This document shows positions 33,268-41,227 of a stretch of DNA of 64,000 nucleotides, one piece after another. Position 1 is the stretch's first letter. The number at the start of each line of letters is the position of its first letter. Origin of the DNA: Pseudonocardia halophobica (GTDB taxonomy: Bacteria > Actinomycetota > Actinomycetes > Mycobacteriales > Pseudonocardiaceae). The notes beneath the pieces are model-generated. The model did not search any database. It had not been told where the DNA came from and was given only the letters and a program-made list of their open reading frames with translations. Location of the stretch: the NCBI RefSeq assembly GCF_027922425.1, contig NZ_BSFQ01000031.1, positions 1 to 64,000 on the forward strand, written 5' to 3'. The position numbers were made by a program, and so were the translations under genes.

Positions 33268-33485
33268 CGGGACTCCTCGCGCCGCACCGACTCGCTGATC
33301 AACCAGAAGGTCGGCGGCCAGAGCCCGACGAACAGGGCGCGTCGCTCGGCGTTGCCCCGTTCCTCCTGGTCGACCGTCTTCGCCCGCATCCACAGCCCGA
33401 TGCAGAGCGCGATGCAGCCCAGCGACACGCTCTGCAGGTGGATCGCGCGTACGCCCACGCGCCGGAGGATCGTCCCGATGGTCAC
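33264..33485 (-). CDS. Small conserved-looking membrane protein
   Basis: 73 residues from a GTG. It has one clear membrane helix (about residues 13-33, IHLQSVSLGCIALCIGLWM), a charged loop (KTVDQEERGNAERRALFV) and a second weakly hydrophobic segment ending WPPTFWLISESV. No family recognised. Its stop overlaps the CTG start of the DUF1990-like gene, so the two are probably translated together. It is divergent from a second DUF1990-like gene 38 bases away. Confidence 0.6.
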   Translation of the reverse strand: MTIGTILRRVGVRAIHLQSVSLGCIALCIGLWMRAKTVDQEERGNAERRALFVGLWPPTFWLISESVRREESR

Positions 33486-33522
33486 GCGGCATGGGTTCCC
33501 GCTCGTCGGGTACTCACACTCG

Positions 33523-34311
33523 ATGCTCCGTTCCCATGCCCACCGGCCGGCGACGGGCTCGCGACGGTCCCGCCGGGTCGGCGCGGTCGTCCGCTGGCCC
33601 GTCGGCGTCGGCATCGTCGCGTGGCGCTACCTCTGGCGGACGACGGTCACCCACCGCATCGAGGAGCCGGGGGACGACTCCGACCTGCCGAAGCCGCTGC
33701 CGGCGGAGGTGTGCGACGACCGCGTCCAGCACGTCGAGGACGGCCACGGGGACCTGCTGCACCGCACCTACTCGGTGCGCATCGGCGGCGGCGAGCGCAC
33801 CCCGGAGCAGCTGCTCATGCTGCTCGCGGCGGATCCCAACGCCTGGTCGCCGTCGGGGATGGCGGTGTTCCGGCGGACGCGGGGCACGGACGGCGCCATG
33901 ACGGTGGGCGACGAGTTCCTCATCCGGCTGCCCGGGCCGTGGGACGGGCCGGTCCGCGTCGTCGGGTCCGGGCCGCGGCACTTCCGCCTCGCGACACTGG
34001 ACGGGCACCTGGAGGCCGGGCAGATCGAGTTCCGCACCGAGGAGGCGGGGGAGGACGTCCGCTTCGTCGTCGAGTCCTGGGCCCGCCCGGGCGACCGGCT
34101 CTCGCACCTGCTGTACGACCAGGTGCTGATCGCCAAGGAGGTGCAGCTCGTGATGTGGACGCACGCGTGCCTGCGCGCGGCACGCCTGGCCGGCGGGCGC
34201 CCCCGCGGCGGCCTCACCGTGCGCACCCGGCGGCTCCGGGTGGACGGGGACGGGACGCCCACGACACGCTCGGGCGACACGGATCGGACGGATTCCCCGG
34301 GACAGGTGTAG
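33523..34311 (+). CDS. DUF1990-like / SRPBCC-type protein with N-terminal hydrophobic segment
   Basis: 262 residues. WPVGVGIVAWRYLWRTT near residue 25 is a short hydrophobic segment; the rest resembles the DUF1990 fold: VGDEFLIRLPGPWDGPVRVV, HFRLATLDGHLEAGQIEFRT and FVVESWARPGDRLSHLLYD. The TL-x-GHLE-x-G motif is shared with the protein at 32560-33267. Function unknown. ATG 33523 is the most plausible start but has only a weak ribosome site. Confidence 0.6.
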   Translation: MLRSHAHRPATGSRRSRRVGAVVRWPVGVGIVAWRYLWRTTVTHRIEEPGDDSDLPKPLPAEVCDDRVQHVEDGHGDLLHRTYSVRIGGGERTPEQLLMLLAADPNAWSPSGMAVFRRTRGTDGAMTVGDEFLIRLPGPWDGPVRVVGSGPRHFRLATLDGHLEAGQIEFRTEEAGEDVRFVVESWARPGDRLSHLLYDQVLIAKEVQLVMWTHACLRAARLAGGRPRGGLTVRTRRLRVDGDGTPTTRSGDTDRTDSPGQV

Positions 34312-34516
34312 ACGGCGCGCGGGGCGGGGATCCCGGGGACCGAGGCACTCGGAGGCCACGCACAGGGGCACAGAGACCGCGACTGTCCGTCGTTGGGGAG
34401 CGGATCGGGCAGTCCTTCGGGCCGGGGTCGCCGTGATCGGGGTGGCGGCCCCGGCCTCGCCCTGTTCCGGCCTTGATCGACCTGGACTCCCGATCCCCGT
34501 GATGCACCGAGACGCC

Positions 34517-34548
34517 GAGGGGCGGGGACCGGCCGGTCCCCGCCCCTC
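34517..34548 (-). terminator. Strong hairpin terminator after the fasciclin gene
   Basis: A perfect 32-base palindrome: a 16-base arm beginning GAGGGGCGGGGAC and its complement ending GTCCCCGCCCCTC. It lies 13 bases beyond the fasciclin stop codon on the minus strand. No T-run follows, as is common in high-G+C actinobacteria. Confidence 0.8.
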
Positions 34549-34561
34549 GTGCGTGCGCGGG

Positions 34562-35263
34562 TCAGCCCGCCGGCATCAGGACCTTGTCGATGACGAAGAC
34601 GGTGGCGTTGGCGGTCGGGATGTTGCCGCAGAGGACCTTCGCGGTGTTCCCCCGCCCGTCGGTCACGGTCGGCGCCTCGGGGGTCCCGCCGATCGTCACG
34701 GTGCCCCCGGCGAGCTCGGTGGTGGTGCCGGCGGCGACGAGGCCCTCGGCGTCGTAGCGCTGCGGCACCACGTGGTACGACAGCAGCCCGCCCAGCTGCT
34801 GCTGGTTCGCCAGCAGGCCGTTGAACGCCTGGTCGCCCAGCTGCGTCTTCACCTGGTCGAACGCGCCGTTGTACGGCGCGAACACGGTGATGCCCTGCTG
34901 CGAGTTCAGCGTGTCGGCGAGGCCCGGGACTTTCCCGACCGCGGTCACGAGCGTGGTGAGCAGCGGGTTCGTGCTCGCCGCGCTGGCCACCGGCTGCGGG
35001 CCCATGTTGTTCAGCGAGCCGGGGGCGTCCCCCTGCGGCAGCTGGTTGCAGGCCGGCCCGAAGACGTCCGCGTTGGTGGTCACGCCGTCGCCCGCGGCGG
35101 CCGACAGCGGGGCGGCCGACATCGGAGCCGCCGACATCGGGGCCGAGGCCATCGGCGACGCCGGCGCGGCGGCGGTCGAGGAGCCGGACCCGCCGCACGC
35201 GGCGAGACCGAGGCCCAGGGCGGCGACCGCACCGGCGGCGGCGAGCCGGAAAGGCTTCTTCAT
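34562..35263 (-). CDS. Fasciclin (FAS1) domain lipoprotein, MPT70/MPT83-like
   Basis: 233 residues. Lipoprotein signal with lipobox LAAC (Cys at residue 23), then a Ser/Ala/Pro/Met-rich spacer containing PMSAA repeats. The FAS1 domain runs from about residue 95: NPLLTTLVTAVGKVPGLADTL, ITVFAPYNGAF, LLSYHVVP and ATVFVIDKVLMP. It is secreted and lipid-anchored; FAS1 domains mediate adhesion. In Mycobacterium tuberculosis the related MPT70/MPT83 genes are under SigK/RskA control, and a SigK/RskA-like pair lies 670 bases away here. Confidence 0.9.
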   Translation of the reverse strand: MKKPFRLAAAGAVAALGLGLAACGGSGSSTAAAPASPMASAPMSAAPMSAAPLSAAAGDGVTTNADVFGPACNQLPQGDAPGSLNNMGPQPVASAASTNPLLTTLVTAVGKVPGLADTLNSQQGITVFAPYNGAFDQVKTQLGDQAFNGLLANQQQLGGLLSYHVVPQRYDAEGLVAAGTTTELAGGTVTIGGTPEAPTVTDGRGNTAKVLCGNIPTANATVFVIDKVLMPAG

Positions 35264-35554
35264 CGTGTTCTCCCGTGGTTCCCGGCCCGGTTCCTCCGGG
35301 CCCGTCGTCGATTTCTTCGACGGGTCCCGGGAATGCGGTTCGTGCTTTCCGTGCTTCGTTCTCGCCGCGGATCCGGTTCGTCCCCGGAAGGCTGGTTGGT
35401 CCCCGTCGCCGCCGGGAGCAGGGCACCGACCTCCGGGTCTAGGTGTCCTGTGCAGCTATCGGCGACTCTGTCGAATGACCATGCGGGAGGTCCTTACGAC
35501 CATGACGGCCGAGGCGCATACTCGCGCCGCTCTCGACACCTGGAGGAGGTCGTC

Positions 35555-35833
35555 ATGCATTACGGAGTGGTACACGACATCCGCGACCCCGCGGGATGGG
35601 ACCGCGTGATGAGCAGTAATCCCACCCTTCCGGAAGGCTTCGTGCTCCTCGCGAGCGTCACGCAGGACGACGCCGCGCGGGCGATGTGCATCTGGGAGGC
35701 ACCGAGTCTCGACGGGCTGCAGCAGCTGCTGGACGGGGCGTTCGGCGACGCGGTCGTGAACGACTGCTTCGTCGCGGACCCGGCCCGGTCGGTCAACCTG
35801 CCGGCGGCGCGGCCGGAGGCCGCACCGACCTGA
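35555..35833 (+). CDS. Hypothetical small protein, ferredoxin-like-fold type
   Basis: 92 residues. MHYGVVHDIRDPAGW, LPEGFVLLASVTQDDAARAM, CIWEAPSLDGLQQLLDG and DCFVAD have the strand-helix-strand rhythm of dimeric alpha/beta-barrel proteins (antibiotic monooxygenase or DUF4242-like); no exact family is certain. The ATG has an excellent ribosome site (TGGAGGAGG). The 290 bases upstream, shared with the divergent fasciclin gene, hold no other gene. Confidence 0.65.
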   Translation: MHYGVVHDIRDPAGWDRVMSSNPTLPEGFVLLASVTQDDAARAMCIWEAPSLDGLQQLLDGAFGDAVVNDCFVADPARSVNLPAARPEAAPT

Positions 35834-35932
35834 TCCGACGGGGCGCGGCAGTGCGCACGGGCCCGGGTCGGGGGACGCCCCGCCCCGGGCCCACTGCCGT
35901 CGACGGCGGTCATCGGAGCCGTTGCGCCCGGC

Positions 35933-36703
35933 TCACACGACCTGGCCGCTCGCCACGACCCGGCTCGGGGTCGCGGGGGCGACCCGGCCCGGTTCGAGCG
36001 ACACGGCGTAGGCGGTGAAGGTGCCGCCCGCCGGCAGGGTGGTGACGTCCGTGTGCCCGGAGGTGGCGTCGAACGTGCCGAGCGGCACGGGGGCCGCGCC
36101 GGTGGGGGCTCCGACACCCCACAGGACGTAGACCGAGCCCGCGCGGTCGTTGGTCGGGAGGTCCGCGACCACCACGCGCCGGATGCCGGCGCCGGTCACC
36201 ACGGCGGCCACCGGCCGCCCGTGCCCGTCGGCCAGGGTGGCGTGGGTGCTGCCGGGCGCGTCCAGCCCGGTCACGAGCCGCCCCAGGTCGCGGGCCTGGG
36301 CCACCTCGGCGTCGCGCTGCTCGTGCAGGTCGGCGGTCTGCCCGGCCAGCCCGCCCACGGCGATCACGCACGCGGCGGCGGCCGCGACACCCCACCATCG
36401 ACGGCGCGACCACCGGGGCCGGGGCTCCTCGGACGGTGGGTCGACGCCTGCCGGGAGGCCGGGCGGGAAGTCCCTGCGCGCGGCGTGCAGGATCCGGTCG
36501 CGCAGCCCGGCGGGCGGCGGCACCGGCGGCACCGTCCGCGCCACGCCGGCCAGGACGGCGTCGTGCCGGCGCAGGGCGACGGTGCACTCGGGGCAGCGCC
36601 CGAGGTGCGCGCGGACCGCGAGCTCCTCGTCGGGTTCCAGGGCGTGCAGGGCGAAGCCGGCGACCTGGCGGCTCATCGGGCAGGGCGGGGCGGCCGTGCT
36701 CAC
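35933..36703 (-). CDS. Anti-sigma factor, RskA family
   Basis: 256 residues. The N-terminal zinc anti-sigma-like motif HLGRCPECTVAL (with HALEPDEELAVRAH before it) binds the sigma factor. One membrane helix (RRRWWGVAAAAACVIAVGGLAG region, about 103-120) follows. The extracytoplasmic C-terminal domain (VVADLPTNDRAGSVYVLWGV, LPAGGTFTAYAVSLEP) is of RskA type. It would hold the co-encoded sigma factor at the membrane until cleaved. The GTG start overlaps the sigma gene stop (GTGA). Confidence 0.88.
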   Translation of the reverse strand: MSTAAPPCPMSRQVAGFALHALEPDEELAVRAHLGRCPECTVALRRHDAVLAGVARTVPPVPPPAGLRDRILHAARRDFPPGLPAGVDPPSEEPRPRWSRRRWWGVAAAAACVIAVGGLAGQTADLHEQRDAEVAQARDLGRLVTGLDAPGSTHATLADGHGRPVAAVVTGAGIRRVVVADLPTNDRAGSVYVLWGVGAPTGAAPVPLGTFDATSGHTDVTTLPAGGTFTAYAVSLEPGRVAPATPSRVVASGQVV

Positions 36704-37314
36704 CGGACGTCGTCCTCGCCGAGGACCGGCCCGAGGGCGGTGCGCAGCCGGCCGAGGCCGGCGAACATCCGGGACTTCACCGTGCCGAGCGGCACGCCGG
36801 TGAGGGTGGCGACCTCGCGCTGGGTGTAGCCGCCGAAGTAGGCGAGGGCGAGGGCGTGCCGCTGGTCGGCGGGCAGCGCGTCGAGCGCGGAACGCACCGT
36901 CCCGGCGGCGACCGCGCCGAGCGCGTCGACGTCGGCGCCGGGCAGCCGGGGGAGGGCGAGGTCGGTGTCGTCGTCCATCGGCACCGTGCGCCGGCGCGCG
37001 GTGTCCTCGCGCCGCACCAGGTCCACCGCCTTGTGGTGGACCAGCGTCATCAGCCAGGTCGAGGCCCGGCCGCGGCGCGGGTCGAAGCGGCCCGCCTCGC
37101 GCCAGACGGCGGTGAAGGCCTCCTGCACGGCGTCCTCGGCCAGCGCGTCGTCGCCGCAGATCCGGCGGGCGAGCGACCAGGCCTGGCGGCCGTACCGGTC
37201 GTAGAGCCGGGCCAGCGCGTCGCGGCGGCCCTCCGCGACACCGGCGAGGAGATCGACGGAGTCGTCCGGCCCGGACGTCCGGCCGGTGCGCGCGGCGGCC
37301 TCCCTGTGGTTCAC
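36700..37314 (-). CDS. ECF sigma factor, SigK-like
   Basis: 204 residues. Region 2: DALARLYDRYGRQAWSLARRI, AEDAVQEAFTAVWREA and ASTWLMTLVHHKAVDLVRR. Region 4: LDALPADQRHALALAYFGGYTQREVA and GVPLGTVKSRMFAGLGRLR. The MDDD...LP linker and the partner RskA-type anti-sigma point to the SigK group. Possible target: the nearby fasciclin lipoprotein gene, by analogy with mycobacteria; no SigK consensus was recognised with confidence upstream of it. Confidence 0.88.
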   Translation of the reverse strand: MNHREAAARTGRTSGPDDSVDLLAGVAEGRRDALARLYDRYGRQAWSLARRICGDDALAEDAVQEAFTAVWREAGRFDPRRGRASTWLMTLVHHKAVDLVRREDTARRRTVPMDDDTDLALPRLPGADVDALGAVAAGTVRSALDALPADQRHALALAYFGGYTQREVATLTGVPLGTVKSRMFAGLGRLRTALGPVLGEDDVR

Positions 37315-37356
37315 GCCCGACGTTCGCGCCCACCGGTCGGATCGGTTCGGGACGCG

Positions 37357-38073
37357 TCAGCGGTGCAGCGTGAGGAGCTGCTCGAAGAACCCGCCGAAGC
37401 AGCCCTCGCGGTCGACGAGGTGCACCTCGAGGATCCAGTGGCACTGCCGGCCCGACGGGTCCGTGCGGCGCATGGCGTGGTCGCTGCCCGGCGCGATGTA
37501 GCTCTCGATCCGCTCGCCGTCGATCCACTCGTGCGGGAACTCGCCCACCAGGTGGCCGCTGTGCGCGCCGCCGAACTCCCAGCCCGCCTCCTCGGCCAGC
37601 CCCACGACGTGCGCGTACAGCTCCGTGCCGCTGATCTCCGGGTGCGCCTCGAAGTGGGCGCGGCCGGCGTCGAAGATGCGCGGCAGGTCGTCGCGCAGCC
37701 GGTGCTTGACCGGGTCGTCGCCCAGCACGAAGGTGCGCCCGAAGTCCGCCTCCCACTCGGCGAAGATCGGCCCGAGGTCGAGGAAGACGATGTCGTCCGC
37801 CTCGATCAGCCGGTCCGGCGGGTTCTCCTTGTAGGGCAGCAGCGTGTTCGGGCCCGAGCGCACCACCCGCTTGTGCCAGTGCCGGTCGGTGCCGAAGAGC
37901 TCCGCGCCGAGGTCGCGCACCCGGTCGCTCACGGTCCGCTCGGACTCGCCCGGCGCGATCAGCCCCCGCCGCCCGGCCTCCTCGAACAGGTGCAGGGCCT
38001 TGCGCTCCGCCTCGACCAGGTTCCGGGCCCGGGCCTCCTCGTCGACGGGTGCGGTGCCGGTCGCGTCGCTCAT
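37357..38073 (-). CDS. M24-family metallopeptidase (aminopeptidase-like)
   Basis: 238 residues of the pita-bread fold. Metal ligands visible in order: Asp in FLDLGPIFAEW, Asp in EADFGRTF, His in GAHSGHLVGEFPHEW, and Glu in ILEVHLVD. It is shorter than typical methionine aminopeptidase or creatinase proteins, lacking an N-terminal domain. Likely cytoplasmic; substrate unknown. ATG 38073. Confidence 0.82.
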   Translation of the reverse strand: MSDATGTAPVDEEARARNLVEAERKALHLFEEAGRRGLIAPGESERTVSDRVRDLGAELFGTDRHWHKRVVRSGPNTLLPYKENPPDRLIEADDIVFLDLGPIFAEWEADFGRTFVLGDDPVKHRLRDDLPRIFDAGRAHFEAHPEISGTELYAHVVGLAEEAGWEFGGAHSGHLVGEFPHEWIDGERIESYIAPGSDHAMRRTDPSGRQCHWILEVHLVDREGCFGGFFEQLLTLHR

Positions 38074-38151
38074 CGATCGCCTCCTCGCGTCACCCCGACC
38101 CTAGGTCGACTTCCGGCGCGCTTCTAGGCTCGCACCTGAGGAGGGGATCGG

Positions 38152-39150
38152 GTGGTCGGTCGGCTGGAACGGCACCAGGTTCCGCTCTACGTCGCCGCGG
38201 TCGTGGCGGGGGTGGCGCTCGGGTTGCTCGCGCCGGCCGCGGGCCCGGGTCTCGCCGTGGCCGTCGGGCCGGTGCTCGGCGCGCTCCTGTACGTGACGTT
38301 CCTGCAGGTCCCGGCCCGGGAGCTCGCCCGGTCGCTGCGGGCCGGCCGGTTCCTGGCGGCGGTGCTGGTCGTCGACTTCGTGGTGGCGCCGCTCGTGGTC
38401 GCGGCGATGACGCCGTTCCTGCCCGCGGACGTCGCGGTCCGCACCGGCGTGCTGCTGGTCCTGCTCGCCCCGTGCGTCGACTACGTCGTGGTGTTCACCG
38501 GGCTGGCCGGCGGGAGTGCGGGCCGGCTGCTGGCCGCCACGCCGTTGCTGCTCCTGGCCCAGATGGCGCTGCTGCCGGTGCTGCTGGGGCTGCTGCTCGG
38601 GCCGGCGGCCGCCGGGGCGATCGAGCCCGGGCCGTTCGTCGAGGCGTTCCTCGGGTTCATCCTGCTGCCGCTCGCGCTGGCGTGGCTCACGCAGTGGTGG
38701 GCGGCGCGGCACCGCAGCGGGGAGGTGGTCGCGGGCGCGGCCGGGGCGGCGATGGTGCCGTTGATGGTGGCGACGCTCCTGCTCGTGGTCGCCTCGCAGG
38801 TCCCGGCGCTGGGCGGCGCCGGGGCGGTCCTCGGCGCCGTGCCCTTCTACGTGGCGTTCCTGCTGGTCATGGTGCCGCTGGGGGCGCTGATCGCCCGGCT
38901 GTTCCGGCTCGGGACCGCCGACGCCCGGGCCGTGGCGTTCACGGGCGCGACGCGCAACTCGCTCGTCGTGCTGCCGCTGGCCCTCGCGCTGCCCGCCGGG
39001 CCCGTCGTCGCGGCGACGGTGGTGGCGCAGACGCTCGTCGAGGTCGTCGGGATGGTCGTGGCGGTGCGGGCGGTGCCCCGGGTGGTGGCGCTGCTGCTCC
39101 GCGGGACGCCGGGGCGCCCCGCGGAGCAGCCCGGGCCTACTCGGGGGTGA
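38152..39150 (+). CDS. ACR3/BASS-superfamily transporter (arsenite efflux-like)
   Basis: 332 residues with about ten membrane helices. Resembles the bile acid:sodium symporter/ACR3 superfamily: LLYVTFLQVPARELARSLR, LLAPCVDYVVVFTGLAGG (the Cys-containing helix typical of ACR3) and GATRNSLVVLPLALALP. Arsenite or another oxyanion/organic anion is possible; no arsR or arsC is nearby. GTG start after GAGGGGAT. Its 3' end overlaps the convergent monooxygenase gene by 14 bases. Confidence 0.75.
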   Translation: MVGRLERHQVPLYVAAVVAGVALGLLAPAAGPGLAVAVGPVLGALLYVTFLQVPARELARSLRAGRFLAAVLVVDFVVAPLVVAAMTPFLPADVAVRTGVLLVLLAPCVDYVVVFTGLAGGSAGRLLAATPLLLLAQMALLPVLLGLLLGPAAAGAIEPGPFVEAFLGFILLPLALAWLTQWWAARHRSGEVVAGAAGAAMVPLMVATLLLVVASQVPALGGAGAVLGAVPFYVAFLLVMVPLGALIARLFRLGTADARAVAFTGATRNSLVVLPLALALPAGPVVAATVVAQTLVEVVGMVVAVRAVPRVVALLLRGTPGRPAEQPGPTRG

Positions 39151-39460
39151 CCTCGGCCATGTCGTTCCAGGCCTCGCCGTCGAGGTCCTGGTAGTTGATC
39201 TTCGGGCGCTCGGCGACGACCGTGCCCATCCACGGGAAGAAGTTCTGGGCGTGCTCGGTCTGGACGTGCGCGGAGCCGGCGTCGCCGTCGCGGAAGGTCT
39301 CGACGATCGCGAACTCGTTCGGCGTGGTGCCGCTCTCGTAGAAGTCGAACGAGACGTTGCCCGGCTCCGCCCGCACGTTGTCGGTGTACTCCTTGATGCC
39401 GGCCAGCCAGTCCTCGCGCTTCGCGGGCTTGATCTTCACCTTGAGCACGATCAGGATCAC
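39137..39460 (-). CDS. Antibiotic biosynthesis monooxygenase (ABM) domain protein
   Basis: 107 residues with the ABM dimeric alpha/beta-barrel pattern: ILIVLKVKIKPAKREDWLAGIKEYT region, EPGNVSFDFYES, EFAIVETFRDGDAGSAHVQTEHAQNF and a final helix. It could degrade quinones or other small molecules; substrate unknown. The GTG at 39460 is favoured because GGAGG lies 5 bases upstream; a GTG two codons earlier overlaps that site. Confidence 0.8.
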   Translation of the reverse strand: MILIVLKVKIKPAKREDWLAGIKEYTDNVRAEPGNVSFDFYESGTTPNEFAIVETFRDGDAGSAHVQTEHAQNFFPWMGTVVAERPKINYQDLDGEAWNDMAEVTPE

Positions 39461-39611
39461 GGCCACCTCCAGGGTCGATGGGGTCGGCCCCGGGCACCCC
39501 ACCCGGGACGGTGGGGGCAGCCTCTCACCCCCGCGCCGCGGGCGGTGTCTCAATCGGCGACGGCCCGCCCGTCGGGTGAGGACGCCGGCGCGGGCCACCG
39601 CCCGTCGCGCC

Positions 39612-39630
39612 GCTTCCGTTCAACGGAAGC
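39612..39630. promoter_or_regulatory. Palindromic operator GCTTCCGTT-C-AACGGAAGC
   Basis: A perfect palindrome with 9-base arms around one C, 66 bases upstream of the MFS gene. Its 15-base core TTCCGTTCAACGGAA has the TTCC-N7-GGAA form also found next to the iclR gene at 50803-50817. Confidence 0.6.
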
Positions 39631-39695
39631 TTGCCCTGACAAGCGTCGCGTACCCCGCTCATACTCCGGCGATCCGGACACCGAGGGAGGGTTCC

Positions 39696-40937
39696 ATGAC
39701 AACGGAGTCAGCAGGGACGTCGGGCGGGGCGGGGGCGCGGGCGGGCTGGGTCGCGCCGCTGTGCTGGTCCGCCGTGGCGCTCGAGGGGTTCGACCTGGTG
39801 GTGCTGGGGGTGGTCCTCCCGTCGCTGCTGCGTGACCCGTCCTGGGGGCTGAACCCTGCGTCGGCCTCGCTGATCTCGGTGGTGGGCCTGGTCGGCGTCA
39901 TGGTGGGCGCGCTCGCCGCCGGCCCGCTCACGGACCGCTTCGGCCGCCGCTCGATGCTGCTGGTCACCGTGACGTCGTTCTCGGTGCTCACGCTGCTGTG
40001 CGCCTTCGCGCCCGGGCCGGTGCTGTTCGGCGTGCTGCGGTTCCTCGCCGGGCTCGGCCTCGGCGGCGTGCTCCCGGTGGCGATCGCGATGGTCAACGAG
40101 TTCGCCCGCTCCGGCCGGGGCGGCAGCGCGACGACCGTCCTCATGACCGGCTACCACGTCGGCGCCGTGCTCACCTCGCTGCTCGGCATCCTGGTCATCC
40201 CCGGGCTGGGCTGGCGGGCGATGTTCGTGCTCGGCGCGCTGCCCGCGCTGGTGCTGGTGCCGCTGGTCTGGCTCCGGCTGCCCGAGTCGATCCCGGTCGA
40301 GCGCGGGCCTGCCGCGCGGCGCAACCCGATCGCGACCCTGTTCCGGGGCGGCTACCTGCGCGCGACGCTCGCCTTCTGGATCACCTCGTTCATGGGCCTG
40401 CTGCTGGTCTACGGCCTGAACACCTGGCTGCCGGAGATCATGCGCTCCGCCGGCTACGCGCTCGGCGCGGCGCTGGCCCTGCTGCTGGTGCTCAACGTCG
40501 GCGCGATCCTCGGGCTGCTCCTCGCCGGCCGCGTCGCGGACAAGATCGGCGTGCGCACCTCGACGATCGCCTGGTTCACCGCCGCCGCGCTGTTCCTCGC
40601 GCTGCTGTCGATCAAGCTGCCCGGCGTCGGCGTGTACGTGAGCGTGCTGCTCGCGGGCGTGTTCGTGTTCAGCTCGCAGGTGCTCGTGTACGCCTACGTC
40701 AGCCAGTACTACCCGGCCGAGGCGCGCGCCACGGCCATCGGCAGCGCCTCCGGCGTCGGTCGGCTCGGTGCGATCTGCGGCCCGGTGGTCGGCGGCACCC
40801 TGCTCTCGGCGGGCCTCGCCTACCCCTGGGGCTTCTACGCCTTCGCGGTCGTCGCGGCCGTCGGAGCGGTCTCGGTCTCGGTGGTCGGGCGCATCCGCTC
40901 CACCGACACCCCCGACCGCCGGATGGAGACCGCCTGA
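39696..40937 (+). CDS. MFS transporter, aromatic acid:H+ symporter (AAHS) type
   Basis: 413 residues, 12 membrane helices. ALEGFDLVVLGVVLPSLL near the N-terminus (with the conserved Asp of helix 1), GPLTDRFGRRSMLL between helices 2 and 3, and YPAEARATAIGSASGVGRLGA late in the protein are typical of the AAHS group (BenK/PcaK/MhpT-like). It likely imports an aromatic or related carboxylate. The ATG has GAGGGAGG upstream. A perfect palindromic operator lies 66 bases before it. No catabolic gene is adjacent. Confidence 0.85.
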   Translation: MTTESAGTSGGAGARAGWVAPLCWSAVALEGFDLVVLGVVLPSLLRDPSWGLNPASASLISVVGLVGVMVGALAAGPLTDRFGRRSMLLVTVTSFSVLTLLCAFAPGPVLFGVLRFLAGLGLGGVLPVAIAMVNEFARSGRGGSATTVLMTGYHVGAVLTSLLGILVIPGLGWRAMFVLGALPALVLVPLVWLRLPESIPVERGPAARRNPIATLFRGGYLRATLAFWITSFMGLLLVYGLNTWLPEIMRSAGYALGAALALLLVLNVGAILGLLLAGRVADKIGVRTSTIAWFTAAALFLALLSIKLPGVGVYVSVLLAGVFVFSSQVLVYAYVSQYYPAEARATAIGSASGVGRLGAICGPVVGGTLLSAGLAYPWGFYAFAVVAAVGAVSVSVVGRIRSTDTPDRRMETA

Positions 40938-41045
40938 GCAGGGTCCGGACGCCGCCGTCGACGCTGGTGCGCTCCATGGACACGTGCGGAGCTGCGAACC
41001 AGCCGGGTGTGTGGCGGGCCTGCTGCGTGGGCCACCGAGCCCTTC

Positions 41046-41118
41046 ATGATCGTCGCTATCGGAGCGGAAGCCGCGCTGAGCGCGGGTCTCGTTCCACGGC
41101 CAGTGATCATGGTCAGGG
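41046..41118. repeat. Single dispersed copy of the ATGATC...TGATCA repeat
   Basis: Begins CTTCATGATCGTC (as CTTCATGATCATT does at 7257) and ends TGATCATGG at 41104-41112, as in the middle unit of the 7111-7333 array. The length of about 74 bases and a shared GT-CCAC segment before the end support relationship; the interior is diverged. Confidence 0.5.
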
Positions 41119-41174
41119 CCGTACGGGACCGACCGCCGCGTGCCGGACCGGGTCCGCGGAGCACGCAGGAAGAC

Positions 41175-41209
41175 GGGCGCGCCGGGGACCCCTCGACCCC
41201 GGCGCGCCC
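41175..41209. terminator. Hairpin terminator, 13-bp arms
   Basis: GGGCGCGCCGGGG (41175-41187) pairs perfectly with CCCCGGCGCGCCC (41197-41209) around a 9-base loop. It lies between two convergent genes and 18 bases from the DoxX stop; probably used from both sides. Confidence 0.75.
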
Positions 41210-41227
41210 GCGAACCCGCGGTTCCGC

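Larger units (their letters stand above)
40938..41227. other. Intergenic region with repeat copy and terminator
   Basis: 290 bases between the MFS gene and the convergent doxX-like gene. No gene is supported. It holds one copy of the ATGATC...TGATCA repeat (41046-41118) and a strong hairpin (41175-41209). Confidence 0.6.
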
